DNA from: Bacillota bacterium
GTDB lineage: Bacteria > Bacillota > Clostridia > Acetivibrionales > DSM-1351
NCBI GenBank assembly: GCA_023400235.1
Contig: JAEXFI010000015.1
Location: forward strand, 1-36,208
DNA: 36,208 nt
Reading direction: 5' to 3'
Numbering within the stretch: the stretch's first letter is position 1; every line of letters begins with the position of its first letter. The notes below the pieces were generated by a model. That model saw only the letters and a list, made by a program, of their open reading frames with translations, searched no databases and was not told the DNA's origin. Position numbers and translations under genes: made by a program. This document shows positions 7,209-15,145 of this stretch, one piece after another.

Positions 7209-8600
7209 TTATTCAGGAACAGTCTGAAGCTCAAGCAAGCCTTCAGCAATCTGCTCCATTTTCATACCTCTTGAACCTTTTATCAGTATATAGTCACCTT
7301 TTTTTACAATACTCTTTATATATTCAAGAGCATTGGAATTGTCCTTAAAGTGTCTCAGGCTTATGTCGGGCTTACCGGAAGCCGCCACGGCCTGCAGAAT
7401 TTTTTCCGAATCATTTCCAACTGTAATAAGCATACTTATCTTTTTATCTTTGATAAAATTCCCTACGGAGTAATGCTGTTCACAGGCTGCAGCACCCATT
7501 TCCAGCATGTCTCCCAGAACCGCTATTCCCCTTGTTTTTAAAGACAGCTCCTCCAGCACGCTTATAGCAGCCTGCATGGATTGTGGACTGGCATTGTATG
7601 CATCATTTATTACCTTAATTCCGTTATGTGATATTATATTCTGGCGCATTTTTCCCGGACTGAATTCAGCTATACCCTCCACAATGGTATTCATGGGTAT
7701 ACTCATTTCAATTCCCACTGCTATTGCTGCAAGGGTATTATATACATTATGTATACCAGGCACAGGCACTGTAACCTCATATTTTACACCGTTTAGCAGC
7801 ATACTGAATACCGTACCCTTTTCACCCATGGAACGGTAGTTTTGCGCACAATAATCCTGTCCTGCTTCCATACCGTAAAACACTGTCCTGAAGCCCAGCT
7901 TTCCCTTCAAGGCCTTCAGCAGAGGGTCATCTCCGTTAAGTACCACAAGACCGCCCTTTTTAAGACCTTCTAAAATCTCCAGCTTTGCAGTCAGTATCCC
8001 CTGCTGTGAACCAAGCTTTTCAATGTGAGATACACCAATGTTGGTTATAATGGCAACCTGGGGCTGTGCTGCCGCAGTTAGCCTGCTTATTTCACCAAAC
8101 CCGCTCATGCCCATCTCGATAACCGCAGCCTGATGCCGTGCTTCAAGGTTGAGCAGTGTCAAGGGAAGGCCGATCTCGTTGTTAAAATTGCCCTGGGTTT
8201 TTAAAACCTCATACCTTTTTGCCAGGACACAGGCGACCATGTCCTTGGTACTTGTCTTTCCAACACTTCCTGTTATACCTACAACAGGTATATTATATTT
8301 GTTTCTGTGCCAGGTGGCAATATCCCTGAGTGCTTTTGAAGTGTCACTTACAAGTATGGCACTTCCGTCCTTTCTCTCAGGTACTGGATTCTGCGTCAGG
8401 CAGACCGCCGCTCCCGCGTCAAAGCACTGCTCTATATAATCGTGGCCGTCAAACTTTTCTCCTATCAGGGGTATAAAAAGATTATCCTTTGCAACCTTCC
8501 TGGAATCGGTGGTAATACCAAAAAAAACATTCTCAATACGACCCCAGAGCAGCTTTCCGCGCACCGCCTCCATAAGTTCCCCACAGTCAAAAGATACCAT
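7209..8600 (-). CDS. murF: MurF, UDP-MurNAc-tripeptide:D-Ala-D-Ala ligase
   Basis: MurF is the ATP-dependent ligase that adds D-Ala-D-Ala to UDP-MurNAc-tripeptide in the cytoplasm. The 463-residue protein has the ATP-binding loop GSVGKTS at residues 111-117, the Mur ligase motifs EMGMSGFGEI and NDAYNASPQSM, and the C-terminal domain ending after SRGMKMEQI. The ATG at 8600 has AAGGAG about 6 bases upstream and lies 2 bases after the murE stop, so the two are translationally linked. mraY follows after 19 bases. Confidence 0.96.
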   Translation of the reverse strand: MVSFDCGELMEAVRGKLLWGRIENVFFGITTDSRKVAKDNLFIPLIGEKFDGHDYIEQCFDAGAAVCLTQNPVPERKDGSAILVSDTSKALRDIATWHRNKYNIPVVGITGSVGKTSTKDMVACVLAKRYEVLKTQGNFNNEIGLPLTLLNLEARHQAAVIEMGMSGFGEISRLTAAAQPQVAIITNIGVSHIEKLGSQQGILTAKLEILEGLKKGGLVVLNGDDPLLKALKGKLGFRTVFYGMEAGQDYCAQNYRSMGEKGTVFSMLLNGVKYEVTVPVPGIHNVYNTLAAIAVGIEMSIPMNTIVEGIAEFSPGKMRQNIISHNGIKVINDAYNASPQSMQAAISVLEELSLKTRGIAVLGDMLEMGAAACEQHYSVGNFIKDKKISMLITVGNDSEKILQAVAASGKPDISLRHFKDNSNALEYIKSIVKKGDYILIKGSRGMKMEQIAEGLLELQTVPE

Positions 8601-8602
8601 CT

Positions 8603-10072
8603 CTATCTCCTTCCAGCCTCTTTTAATTCAGCTATCAGCTCCGCAACCACTTCCCGCTCATCAAAATGAATGGTATTGTCTTTAAACTGCTGATAGGTTT
8701 CATGGCCTTTACCCGCCAAAATAATTATATCTCCATCCTGAGCATTTTCAAGTGCAAATTTTATTGCCTGCCTTCTGTCTGTTATTTTAACATATTTTCC
8801 GCTGGTCTTCTGAATGCCAACTTCAATGTCGTTGATTATTCTATGGGGCTCTTCGGTTCTGGGGTTGTCTGAGGTTATCACGGTAAAATCTGCTATATTT
8901 CCCGAAACAGCTCCCATTTCAGGTCTCTTTCCCCTGTCCCTGTCTCCTCCGCAGCCAAACAGGCTTACCACCCTGCCGTGGGCAAACTCCTTGACTGTTG
9001 ACAAAACCTTTAAAAGACTGTCGGGAGTGTGGGCATAATCTATGAGCACCGAATAATTTCCTCCGGTGGGTACTGCTTCCATTCTGCCAGGTACATTTAC
9101 ACTTGCAAGGCCGGACCTTACATGCTCAAGGGTTATTCCAGGTATAAGGCAGCAGGAGCCTATGGCAGCTAAAGCATTTGATATGTTGAATTCACCCTGA
9201 AGATTTGTTTCAATCTCAGTATTTCCCCAGGGTGTGGTCAGTTTGAAATAGGTGTAGGCTGTCTTTTTGACTATATCAGTAGCTCTGATATCCGCATGCT
9301 CTGCCAGTCCATAGGTATAAACCCTGCACCGGGCAAGCTCAGCCAGCTTTCTGCCGTGCTCATTGTCTATGTTTATGACTGCCTGCTTGCACATGCTGAA
9401 AAGCTTAGCCTTGGCATTGAAGTATTCCTCAAGGGAGGCATGCTCCTTTGGCCCGATATGATCTCTGGAGAAGTTGGTAAATACCCCTACGTCAAAATCG
9501 CATTTTGCCACCCGGTGAAGCTCCAGCCCCTGGGAGGAAACTTCCATGACTGTTGTATCCACCTGTTTTTCCACCATATCATTAAACAGGCTTTGCAGAT
9601 CATAGGATTCAGGTGTGGTTCTGGAGGTGTATAATATTTCCTGTCCTATTAGATTTGCCACAGTGCCTATAAGGCCTATTTTGTGGCTTGCAGCCTCCAA
9701 TATTGACTTGACCATGTAGGTGGTGGTGGTTTTGCCCTTGGTGCCGGTAATGCCTATGAGATTCAACTTCTCTGAGGGGTGTCCGAAAAAGGCATCGGAC
9801 ACAAAGGCAAGACCGTATCTTGTATCCTCAATCTCAATAACTGTAATGCCCTCCGGTACCTCCACCGGTTTTTGCACCAGAAATGCCCTGGTTCCGTTCT
9901 CAATAGCATCACTGATGTATTTGTGACCGTCTGCCACCGTTCCCTCAATACATACAAACAGGATACCCTGCCGGGTTTTCCTTGAATCGTATGCAACCCC
10001 ATCTATTTCCAAATCAAGATTACCATGAACGCTTTTTGTTTTCAGACCTTTAATCAAATCAGCAAGTATCAA
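8603..10072 (-). CDS. murE: MurE, UDP-MurNAc-dipeptide:meso-diaminopimelate ligase
   Basis: MurE adds the third residue of the stem peptide. The 489-residue protein has the P-loop GTKGKT at 110-115 and DYAHTPDSL near 345-353. DNPR at 402-405 is the known signature for meso-diaminopimelate rather than lysine, so the organism probably has DAP-type peptidoglycan. GGAGG lies 11 bases before the ATG at 10072; a TTG directly before the ATG would give a more usual spacing of 8 and adds one residue, so the exact start is slightly uncertain. The gene lies 100 bases after the penicillin-binding protein gene and is tightly linked to murF. Confidence 0.96.
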   Translation of the reverse strand: MILADLIKGLKTKSVHGNLDLEIDGVAYDSRKTRQGILFVCIEGTVADGHKYISDAIENGTRAFLVQKPVEVPEGITVIEIEDTRYGLAFVSDAFFGHPSEKLNLIGITGTKGKTTTTYMVKSILEAASHKIGLIGTVANLIGQEILYTSRTTPESYDLQSLFNDMVEKQVDTTVMEVSSQGLELHRVAKCDFDVGVFTNFSRDHIGPKEHASLEEYFNAKAKLFSMCKQAVINIDNEHGRKLAELARCRVYTYGLAEHADIRATDIVKKTAYTYFKLTTPWGNTEIETNLQGEFNISNALAAIGSCCLIPGITLEHVRSGLASVNVPGRMEAVPTGGNYSVLIDYAHTPDSLLKVLSTVKEFAHGRVVSLFGCGGDRDRGKRPEMGAVSGNIADFTVITSDNPRTEEPHRIINDIEVGIQKTSGKYVKITDRRQAIKFALENAQDGDIIILAGKGHETYQQFKDNTIHFDEREVVAELIAELKEAGRR

Positions 10073-10172
10073 AACCTACACCTCCACATAATAATATATA
10101 AATTTTTGCCGTCAGGTTTTATAATTACACCTTCCGGAGGGATTTACCTATAATTTCCCGTTAATTTTATGC

Positions 10173-12368
10173 CTAATCCTCAAAAATATTTCTGAAAGTG
10201 ACCTCCACAGGGGAGCCCTTCTTAACAGTTTTACCGGCTTCAACCTCCTGGCTCACCGCGGTTCCCGTCCCATTTATGACAATGTTGATACCGGCCTTTT
10301 TAAAGGCCTGCGTAGCTTCATCTATGGTCTTGTTCTTGACATTTGGCACCATGGCCTCCGCTTCATTTTTAGGCTTGTAGGTATACAGTATGACCATGGA
10401 GTTTTCATGGAGCTGGGCAGTTGCTTTCGGAGTCTGCTCCTGTACTGTGGCACTGAGGTCCGTATTGCTGCCTTCTATTTTATACTCCAGCTTGTTTTGT
10501 TTGAGCAGCTTTATTGCCTCGCTGACGGTTTTACCCTTTACATCCGGCACCTGTACCTCTTGCTTTAGCAGTTTCTTGTCATCATCACTATATTCCTTTT
10601 CTATACCCTTGTAGGTCAGTATTTCGTCTATGAGCTTACCTACAACGGGAGCAACCAGCATACCGCCGCCGGGATTGTATACGTCAGGATAATCAAGCAC
10701 TACCAGAACGCATATTACCGGATTGTCTGTGGGAGCAATGGCCGAGAAGGATACAATATATCTCTTGTTCTTCCCCTGAACCAGAAGCTGCTCATTTTCT
10801 CTGGTCTCGGAGGTACCGGTCTTTCCGCCTATCTTATAGCCGGGAATACGGGCATTCTTACCCGTACCCACATCTACCACGCCCTTCAATATATCCTTCA
10901 GGGTATCGGAGGTCTGTCTTGATATTACACTTCTGACTACCTTGGGTTCAAACTTTTTTATAACATTTCCCGAGTCATCCACTACTTCCTTTACAACATG
11001 GGGCGTTATGAGATTACCTCCGTTGGCTATGGCACCATAGGCCTGTATAAGCTGGATAGGTGTTATCTGAAAGCGCTGTCCGAAGGAGGCTGTTGCCATG
11101 TCGATTTCCGTGGGCTTTGTATGAATTATGCTTCCAGCCTCACCCGGAAGATCAATGCCCGTCTTCTGATAAAAGCCAAAAGCCTTTACATAGCTGTAAA
11201 ACTTTGATATTCCAAGCTGCTGAGCCAATCTTACGAAAACGGGATTGCAGGAGTTATACACCCCTTCTCTGAAGGTTTCGTGCAGGTGGGCATTGGGTTT
11301 CCAGCAGTTTATGCTGTGACCCGCTATCTTGACAGTAGCATCTGTAACCTGTGTTTCGGGGGTGATTGCCCCTTCCTCCAGCCCTGCTGCGGAGGTGACA
11401 GGCTTGAAGGTGGAACCCGGTTCGTAGGTGTCCACCACCGCTTTGTTTCTCCACACTGTCTTTTGAAGGTATTGCACGTCTTCAGTACTGGTTCCCGTCC
11501 AGGTTGAAGCGTCCTTTCCCTTGGGGGCCGCTCTTGGATTATTCAGGTCAAAATCAGGTTTGGAGGTCAGGGCCAGTACTTCACCATTCCTGGGGTCCAT
11601 GACTATGGCAGTGCCTCCGTTTATTACATTATTGTCGGCTATGGCCTTCTCTAAGGCCTTTTCAGCAAAATACTGGATCGTTTCATCAATGGTGAGTATT
11701 ACATTGTTGCCGTCCTGGGGCTGTATATATTTCTCTTCACCCATTGTCAATTCCATGCCGCTGGCATCAACCTCACTGAGGATTTTCCCTGGAATCCCCT
11801 TCAGGTACTGCTCCATCATCTTTTCCACGCCGTCAATGCCATCATTGTCTATATTTGTAAACCCAATCACATGGGCTGCAATATTACCATTTGGATAAAA
11901 GCGTTTTGTGTCCTCGTCAATAAATATACCACCTAGCTCATTTTCCTTCTTCCACTGGCGGACCTTCGACCCCACCTCCTTATCCACCTTCTTCTTGATA
12001 AGCTCGTATTGGGACTTTTTGTTTATTTTCTTAAGGATCGTCTCCTGATCCATATCCAGTATCTCGGCAAGTCCGGCTGCAACTTTGTCAACCTCCATAC
12101 CTGATTCTCTTACTATCTGAGGATCTATTGTGATAGTTTCAACAGAACCGCTCATAGCCAGCGGCTTCATATTTCTATCATAGATAGTCCCTCTCTTAGG
12201 GCTGATTGTACGGTTATTGGTCTGCTGTTCATAAGCCTTCTGCTGGTACTCCTGACCATTGGCAATCTGAATCCAGCCAATCCTGACCACAAGCATTGCA
12301 GTGAAAAATGTAAAAAGCCCCAGAATGAAAAGAAGCCTTTTCTTAAGTGTTATATTCGGACTAGACAA
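10173..12368 (-). CDS. Class B penicillin-binding protein (FtsI/SpoVD family) with two PASTA domains
   Basis: This DD-transpeptidase cross-links septal or spore-cortex peptidoglycan. The 731-residue protein has one N-terminal membrane anchor (about 11-34), a dimerisation domain, and a transpeptidase domain with STFK (319-322, catalytic Ser319), SCN (373-375) and KTGT (516-519). Two PASTA domains follow, at about 607-665 and 673-728, starting VPDVKGKT and VPNVKNKT. The start is TTG 12368 with GAGGGG 5 bases upstream. Bacillus SpoVD has one PASTA domain and PBP2B has two, so the domain count favours a division role. Clostridial proteins at this position are, however, often labelled SpoVD. Its partner SEDS protein would be FtsW, encoded four genes downstream. 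Confidence 0.93.
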   Translation of the reverse strand: MSSPNITLKKRLLFILGLFTFFTAMLVVRIGWIQIANGQEYQQKAYEQQTNNRTISPKRGTIYDRNMKPLAMSGSVETITIDPQIVRESGMEVDKVAAGLAEILDMDQETILKKINKKSQYELIKKKVDKEVGSKVRQWKKENELGGIFIDEDTKRFYPNGNIAAHVIGFTNIDNDGIDGVEKMMEQYLKGIPGKILSEVDASGMELTMGEEKYIQPQDGNNVILTIDETIQYFAEKALEKAIADNNVINGGTAIVMDPRNGEVLALTSKPDFDLNNPRAAPKGKDASTWTGTSTEDVQYLQKTVWRNKAVVDTYEPGSTFKPVTSAAGLEEGAITPETQVTDATVKIAGHSINCWKPNAHLHETFREGVYNSCNPVFVRLAQQLGISKFYSYVKAFGFYQKTGIDLPGEAGSIIHTKPTEIDMATASFGQRFQITPIQLIQAYGAIANGGNLITPHVVKEVVDDSGNVIKKFEPKVVRSVISRQTSDTLKDILKGVVDVGTGKNARIPGYKIGGKTGTSETRENEQLLVQGKNKRYIVSFSAIAPTDNPVICVLVVLDYPDVYNPGGGMLVAPVVGKLIDEILTYKGIEKEYSDDDKKLLKQEVQVPDVKGKTVSEAIKLLKQNKLEYKIEGSNTDLSATVQEQTPKATAQLHENSMVILYTYKPKNEAEAMVPNVKNKTIDEATQAFKKAGINIVINGTGTAVSQEVEAGKTVKKGSPVEVTFRNIFED

Positions 12369-12666
12369 AATATCCCCTCCCCGTTGGTATATTAGTAATT
12401 TTACAGTATTTCTGCAGTTTATGATTACTTAATTATTAATATTAAAGGAAACCAAAATATATTATACCTACACTGCAATTAATAAATTAAATTTCTTTAC
12501 CATAGTTATACTATCACATTGAAAAAACTATAGACTCAAATTGTATTAATCTATAGTTATGGTTATAATCAAAAATATTCAGTTCATAAAGCCAATTAAG
12601 GTTGAACCCTTTATTGTTAAATACATATTGCCTCTCATACAAGGCAGGCGATTTGCCTGCTATATG
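12369..12666 (-). other. 298-base A+T-rich gap between ftsL and the PASTA transpeptidase
   Basis: No gene is visible. A 6-bp GC-rich hairpin (GCAGGC/GCCTGC, 12644-12660) lies just after the ftsL stop without a T-run. AACTATAG (12526-12533) and CTATAGTT (12551-12558) form an 8-bp inverted repeat. A minus-strand TATAAT at 12461-12466, about 95 bases before the transpeptidase start, could be the -10 of an internal promoter, but the -35 is poor. The length of the gap in an otherwise compact cluster suggests separate expression of the downstream genes. Confidence 0.4.
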
Positions 12667-13197
12667 TCAAACTAAACCGCCCAGGAGCTTTTTAATTCCT
12701 CCGCCTATGTCCCTGACCATTCCCACCAGCTTTCCTTCCTGCTTAGCCGCAAGAATGGTAACATCCTGCTTTGGGACACTTATATATACAATCTGGCTCT
12801 TTTCAGGCGAATGCATGTTGAGCCTGTTTATTGCTATCTCTCTAATGCTTTGCAGGGACCTGGCCTTTTCTATATCCAGGGTAAGCTGGGCATTTTCATT
12901 TTGCAGTGTGGTGTATTGCTTGCTTAAATTGTTATTATCATAATTCATCTGACTGATTTGAGCATATCTGAACATAATAACCGCACACATGCCAAAAACC
13001 AGAAACATGTTTACCATTATCCTTTTTTTAAGTCTTGCGTTATTCCTTGCAGTCTTTTTGGACTTGAGGACTGCATTTTGCTCATAGGGATCGTAATACT
13101 CGCGGTTGGCTGCAGAGGAGTATGAATCAAGCTGCTGCTCGTGTTTTATTTTTTCAGCGGCGGAGCCGTAAATGTACTTGCTGTCTCTTCCAGCCAT
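12667..13197 (-). CDS. ftsL: FtsL-like division protein (septum formation initiator family)
   Basis: This is a 176-residue bitopic membrane protein: a charged cytoplasmic N-terminus, one membrane segment at about 60-78 (MVNMFLVFGMCAVIMF), then a coiled coil at about 84-122 and a short C-terminal tail. That architecture and the position between rsmH and the transpeptidase identify FtsL, which bridges the FtsQ/DivIB-DivIC complex to the FtsW-PBP synthase. Sequence conservation in this family is weak. ATG 13197 is chosen because GGGAGG lies 9 bases upstream; the longer frame from 13281 has no ribosome site. The cytoplasmic segment of about 58 residues is rather long and carries a Lys/Arg-rich run before the membrane. 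Confidence 0.85.
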   Translation of the reverse strand: MAGRDSKYIYGSAAEKIKHEQQLDSYSSAANREYYDPYEQNAVLKSKKTARNNARLKKRIMVNMFLVFGMCAVIMFRYAQISQMNYDNNNLSKQYTTLQNENAQLTLDIEKARSLQSIREIAINRLNMHSPEKSQIVYISVPKQDVTILAAKQEGKLVGMVRDIGGGIKKLLGGLV

Positions 13198-13310
13198 GCA
13201 TCCATTCCTCCCTTTAAAGGTTCTTAAGTCCTGATTTGAAGAAAATACTCGGGAATCAGAATCAATCTGATTCCCATCCATTTTTAGAAGTTTTTTAGCT
13301 TTTGTTTCTC

Positions 13311-13409
13311 TTAGTGTCTTCCTTGGTACATTTTGATTTCCATTTGCGATGAAAATTTGTCTTTTGAGGTAAATTCCATCTTTTGTTGCTTAGGTTGGTA
13401 CATGTTCAT
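13311..13409 (-). CDS. Possible 32-codon reading frame in the A-rich rsmH-ftsL spacer
   Basis: The 326-base spacer 13198-13523 is strongly purine-rich on the minus strand. A frame with ATG at 13409 encodes 32 residues rich in Lys, Gln, Met and Ser (start MNMYQPKQQK, end KMYQGRH) with two MYQ motifs. The same frame is open upstream to 13505, giving a Lys/Asn-rich stretch without a normal start codon. There is no Shine-Dalgarno sequence. It may be a degenerate or non-coding A-rich leader rather than a gene; I report it only because the spacer is otherwise unexplained. Confidence 0.2.
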   Translation of the reverse strand: MNMYQPKQQKMEFTSKDKFSSQMEIKMYQGRH

Positions 13410-13523
13410 TTGTTTTTTATTATTTTTTTCTTTTGTATTATAGCTATTTTCTCTTTTGTTTTTCAGTTTGTTTTCTTTTGTTCCTTTTAAATTGATTGAG
13501 TATATTTAAGTATTTATTAAAGC

Positions 13524-14465
13524 CTAAATCTTTTCCAAAACCCTCAGCTTTGCACTTCTGGCACGGGGGTTTTCCTCCAGCTCCAAGTCTGCGGATATAA
13601 TGGGCTTCTTGTTAACCAGTACCGCCCTTGGCTCCTTGCCGCAAACACAGGCCGGAAAACTGGATGGACAGGTGCAGGGGTTTACTTCCTTGTTGAACTG
13701 AACCTTGACAATCCTGTCTTCAAGGGAATGGAAGGTTATAATTAAAAGCCTTCCTCCTTTTTTCAGCAGTGTCACGCTGTCCTCTATGGTTTTGTTTAAT
13801 ATGTTCAGTTCGTCATTGACCTCTATTCTGATTGCCTGAAAGGTTCTCTTTGCGGGGTGAGGTCCATCACGTCTGGCTGCGCTTGGAACGGCTCTTTTTA
13901 TAATGTCCACAAGCTCATAGGTGGTTTCCACCGGCTTTTTTTCACGGGCCTCTGCAATAAACTTGGCTATGCGGGAGGCCCATTTTTCCTCTCCATAATC
14001 CCTTATTATCCGGTATATGTCCTGTTCCTTATATCCGTTGATTACATCAAAGGCCGACAATTTTGAGCTTCTGTCCATCCTCATATCCAGCGGTGCGTCA
14101 TGCTGATAGCTGAAGCCTCTGGATGCCTCATCCAACTGATGTGAGGATACTCCCAAATCCAGCAATACCCCGTCCAACTGATGAATTTCCAACTGTCTGC
14201 AGGTGTCGGCAATATTCCTGAAGTTGGTGTTAACCAGCTTGAAATCTGCCTCCCGTCGGATTTCTTCAAGCCTTCGGGCCGATGTTTCTATGGCAAAGGC
14301 ATCCTGATCCAAGCCTATGAGGCAGCCTTTGGGCCCCAGCCTCCCGTATATCTGTGAGGAGTGGCCTGCCCCGCCGAGGGTGCCGTCCAAATAAATGCCA
14401 TCCGGCTTTATATTTAAATATTCAATGCATTCGTCCAGTAGTACGGATTTGTGTTTAAATTCCAT
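13524..14465 (-). CDS. rsmH: RsmH (MraW), 16S rRNA C1402 N4-methyltransferase
   Basis: RsmH methylates N4 of C1402 in 16S rRNA using S-adenosylmethionine. The 313-residue protein is full length, with the N-terminal HKSVLLDECIEYL, the SAM-binding loop DGTLGGAGHS, LDLGVSSHQLDEASRGFS, and the C-terminal FHSLEDRIVK and ENPRARSAKLRVLE. The ATG at 14465 has GGAGG 7 bases upstream and is 30 bases after the mraZ stop. It is the second gene of the MraZ-controlled dcw transcript. A 326-base A-rich spacer separates it from ftsL. Confidence 0.97.
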   Translation of the reverse strand: MEFKHKSVLLDECIEYLNIKPDGIYLDGTLGGAGHSSQIYGRLGPKGCLIGLDQDAFAIETSARRLEEIRREADFKLVNTNFRNIADTCRQLEIHQLDGVLLDLGVSSHQLDEASRGFSYQHDAPLDMRMDRSSKLSAFDVINGYKEQDIYRIIRDYGEEKWASRIAKFIAEAREKKPVETTYELVDIIKRAVPSAARRDGPHPAKRTFQAIRIEVNDELNILNKTIEDSVTLLKKGGRLLIITFHSLEDRIVKVQFNKEVNPCTCPSSFPACVCGKEPRAVLVNKKPIISADLELEENPRARSAKLRVLEKI

Positions 14466-14495
14466 TGTTTGCCTCCAGGCATGTACACAAGATTT

Positions 14496-14927
14496 TTATA
14501 TTCCCAGCAATGACATTTTTTCTGCTATCTTGTCGGCACTCATATTATCATCACTGCTATAGTTTTCCCAAGTAGTTTTATTCCAAATCTCAACTCTTGA
14601 GGAAACGCCTATGACAGCTATGTCCTTTTCAAGTACCGCATATTCACGCAGATTCTGTGGAATTAGTATTCTTCCCTGCTTGTCAACCTCGCATTCGGTT
14701 GCTCCCGAGAAGAAAAACCTTATAAATGCACGTACATCCTTATCGGTAAACGGAAGTGTTTTCAATTTGTTTTCAAGGCTTGTCCATTCCTCGGCTGAAT
14801 ATGCAAACAAACAGTTGTCCAGTCCCTTGGTTAATATGAACTTTTCCCCCAGTCCCTCTCTGAACTTGGAGGGAACAATAGCTCGCCCTTTTGGGTCAAC
14901 TGTATGCAGGTACTCTCCATAAAACAA
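14496..14927 (-). CDS. mraZ: MraZ, transcriptional regulator of the dcw cluster
   Basis: MraZ is a ring-forming DNA-binding protein with two SpoVT/AbrB-like half domains. Here they are HTVDPKGRAIVPSKFRE near the N-terminus and CEVDKQGRILIPQNLRE in the middle, each with the conserved D-x-K/Q-GR signature. The length of 143 residues is exactly usual. The start is TTG 14927 (N-terminus MFYGEYLHT) with AGGTG 7 bases upstream; the longer frame from 15035 adds 36 residues that translate the operator and leader. It is the first gene of the cluster. Three MraZ boxes next to the promoter suggest autoregulation. Confidence 0.95.
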   Translation of the reverse strand: MFYGEYLHTVDPKGRAIVPSKFREGLGEKFILTKGLDNCLFAYSAEEWTSLENKLKTLPFTDKDVRAFIRFFFSGATECEVDKQGRILIPQNLREYAVLEKDIAVIGVSSRVEIWNKTTWENYSSDDNMSADKIAEKMSLLGI

Positions 14928-15011
14928 ATTTTCACACCTCGCATTTCCAAGCTGATTAATAAAAATATATGCTTTAAAATCAATTTTAAATAAAAAGCTT
15001 GGTCTTTTGCT

Positions 15012-15037
15012 CCACTTTTCACCACTTCCTACCACTT
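15012..15037 (-). promoter_or_regulatory. MraZ operator: three AAGTGG boxes at 10-base spacing
   Basis: Minus-strand AAGTGG occurs at 15032-15037, 15022-15027 and 15012-15017, an exact one-helical-turn period. Known MraZ sites are repeated TGGG-type or AAAGTGK boxes with the same period upstream of mraZ. Here they lie just downstream of the -10, covering the transcript start, so MraZ binding would probably repress. Confidence 0.85.
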
Positions 15038-15045
15038 ATATGGAT

Positions 15046-15074
15046 ATTTTATTTCATATTTGCAATTTTATCAA
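15046..15074 (-). promoter_or_regulatory. Promoter of the mraZ/dcw operon
   Basis: Minus-strand TTGATA (15069-15074) and TAAAAT (15046-15051) are 17 bases apart. The start of transcription near 15039 leads directly into the MraZ boxes and leaves a leader of about 110 bases before mraZ. Confidence 0.7.
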
Positions 15075-15084
15075 TATTTTTTTT

Positions 15085-15117
15085 AAAAAAAATAAAAGAC
15101 GGGTTGAAAAACCCGCC
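15085..15117 (-). terminator. Rho-independent terminator after rodA
   Basis: On the minus strand GGCGGGTT (15110-15117) pairs with AACCCGTC (15098-15105), loop TTTC, one G-T pair. A T-rich tract follows (15085-15097). It isolates the rodA transcript from the mraZ promoter. Confidence 0.88.
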
Positions 15118-15145
15118 TTTTATAGGACTTCAGCACTATTAATTA

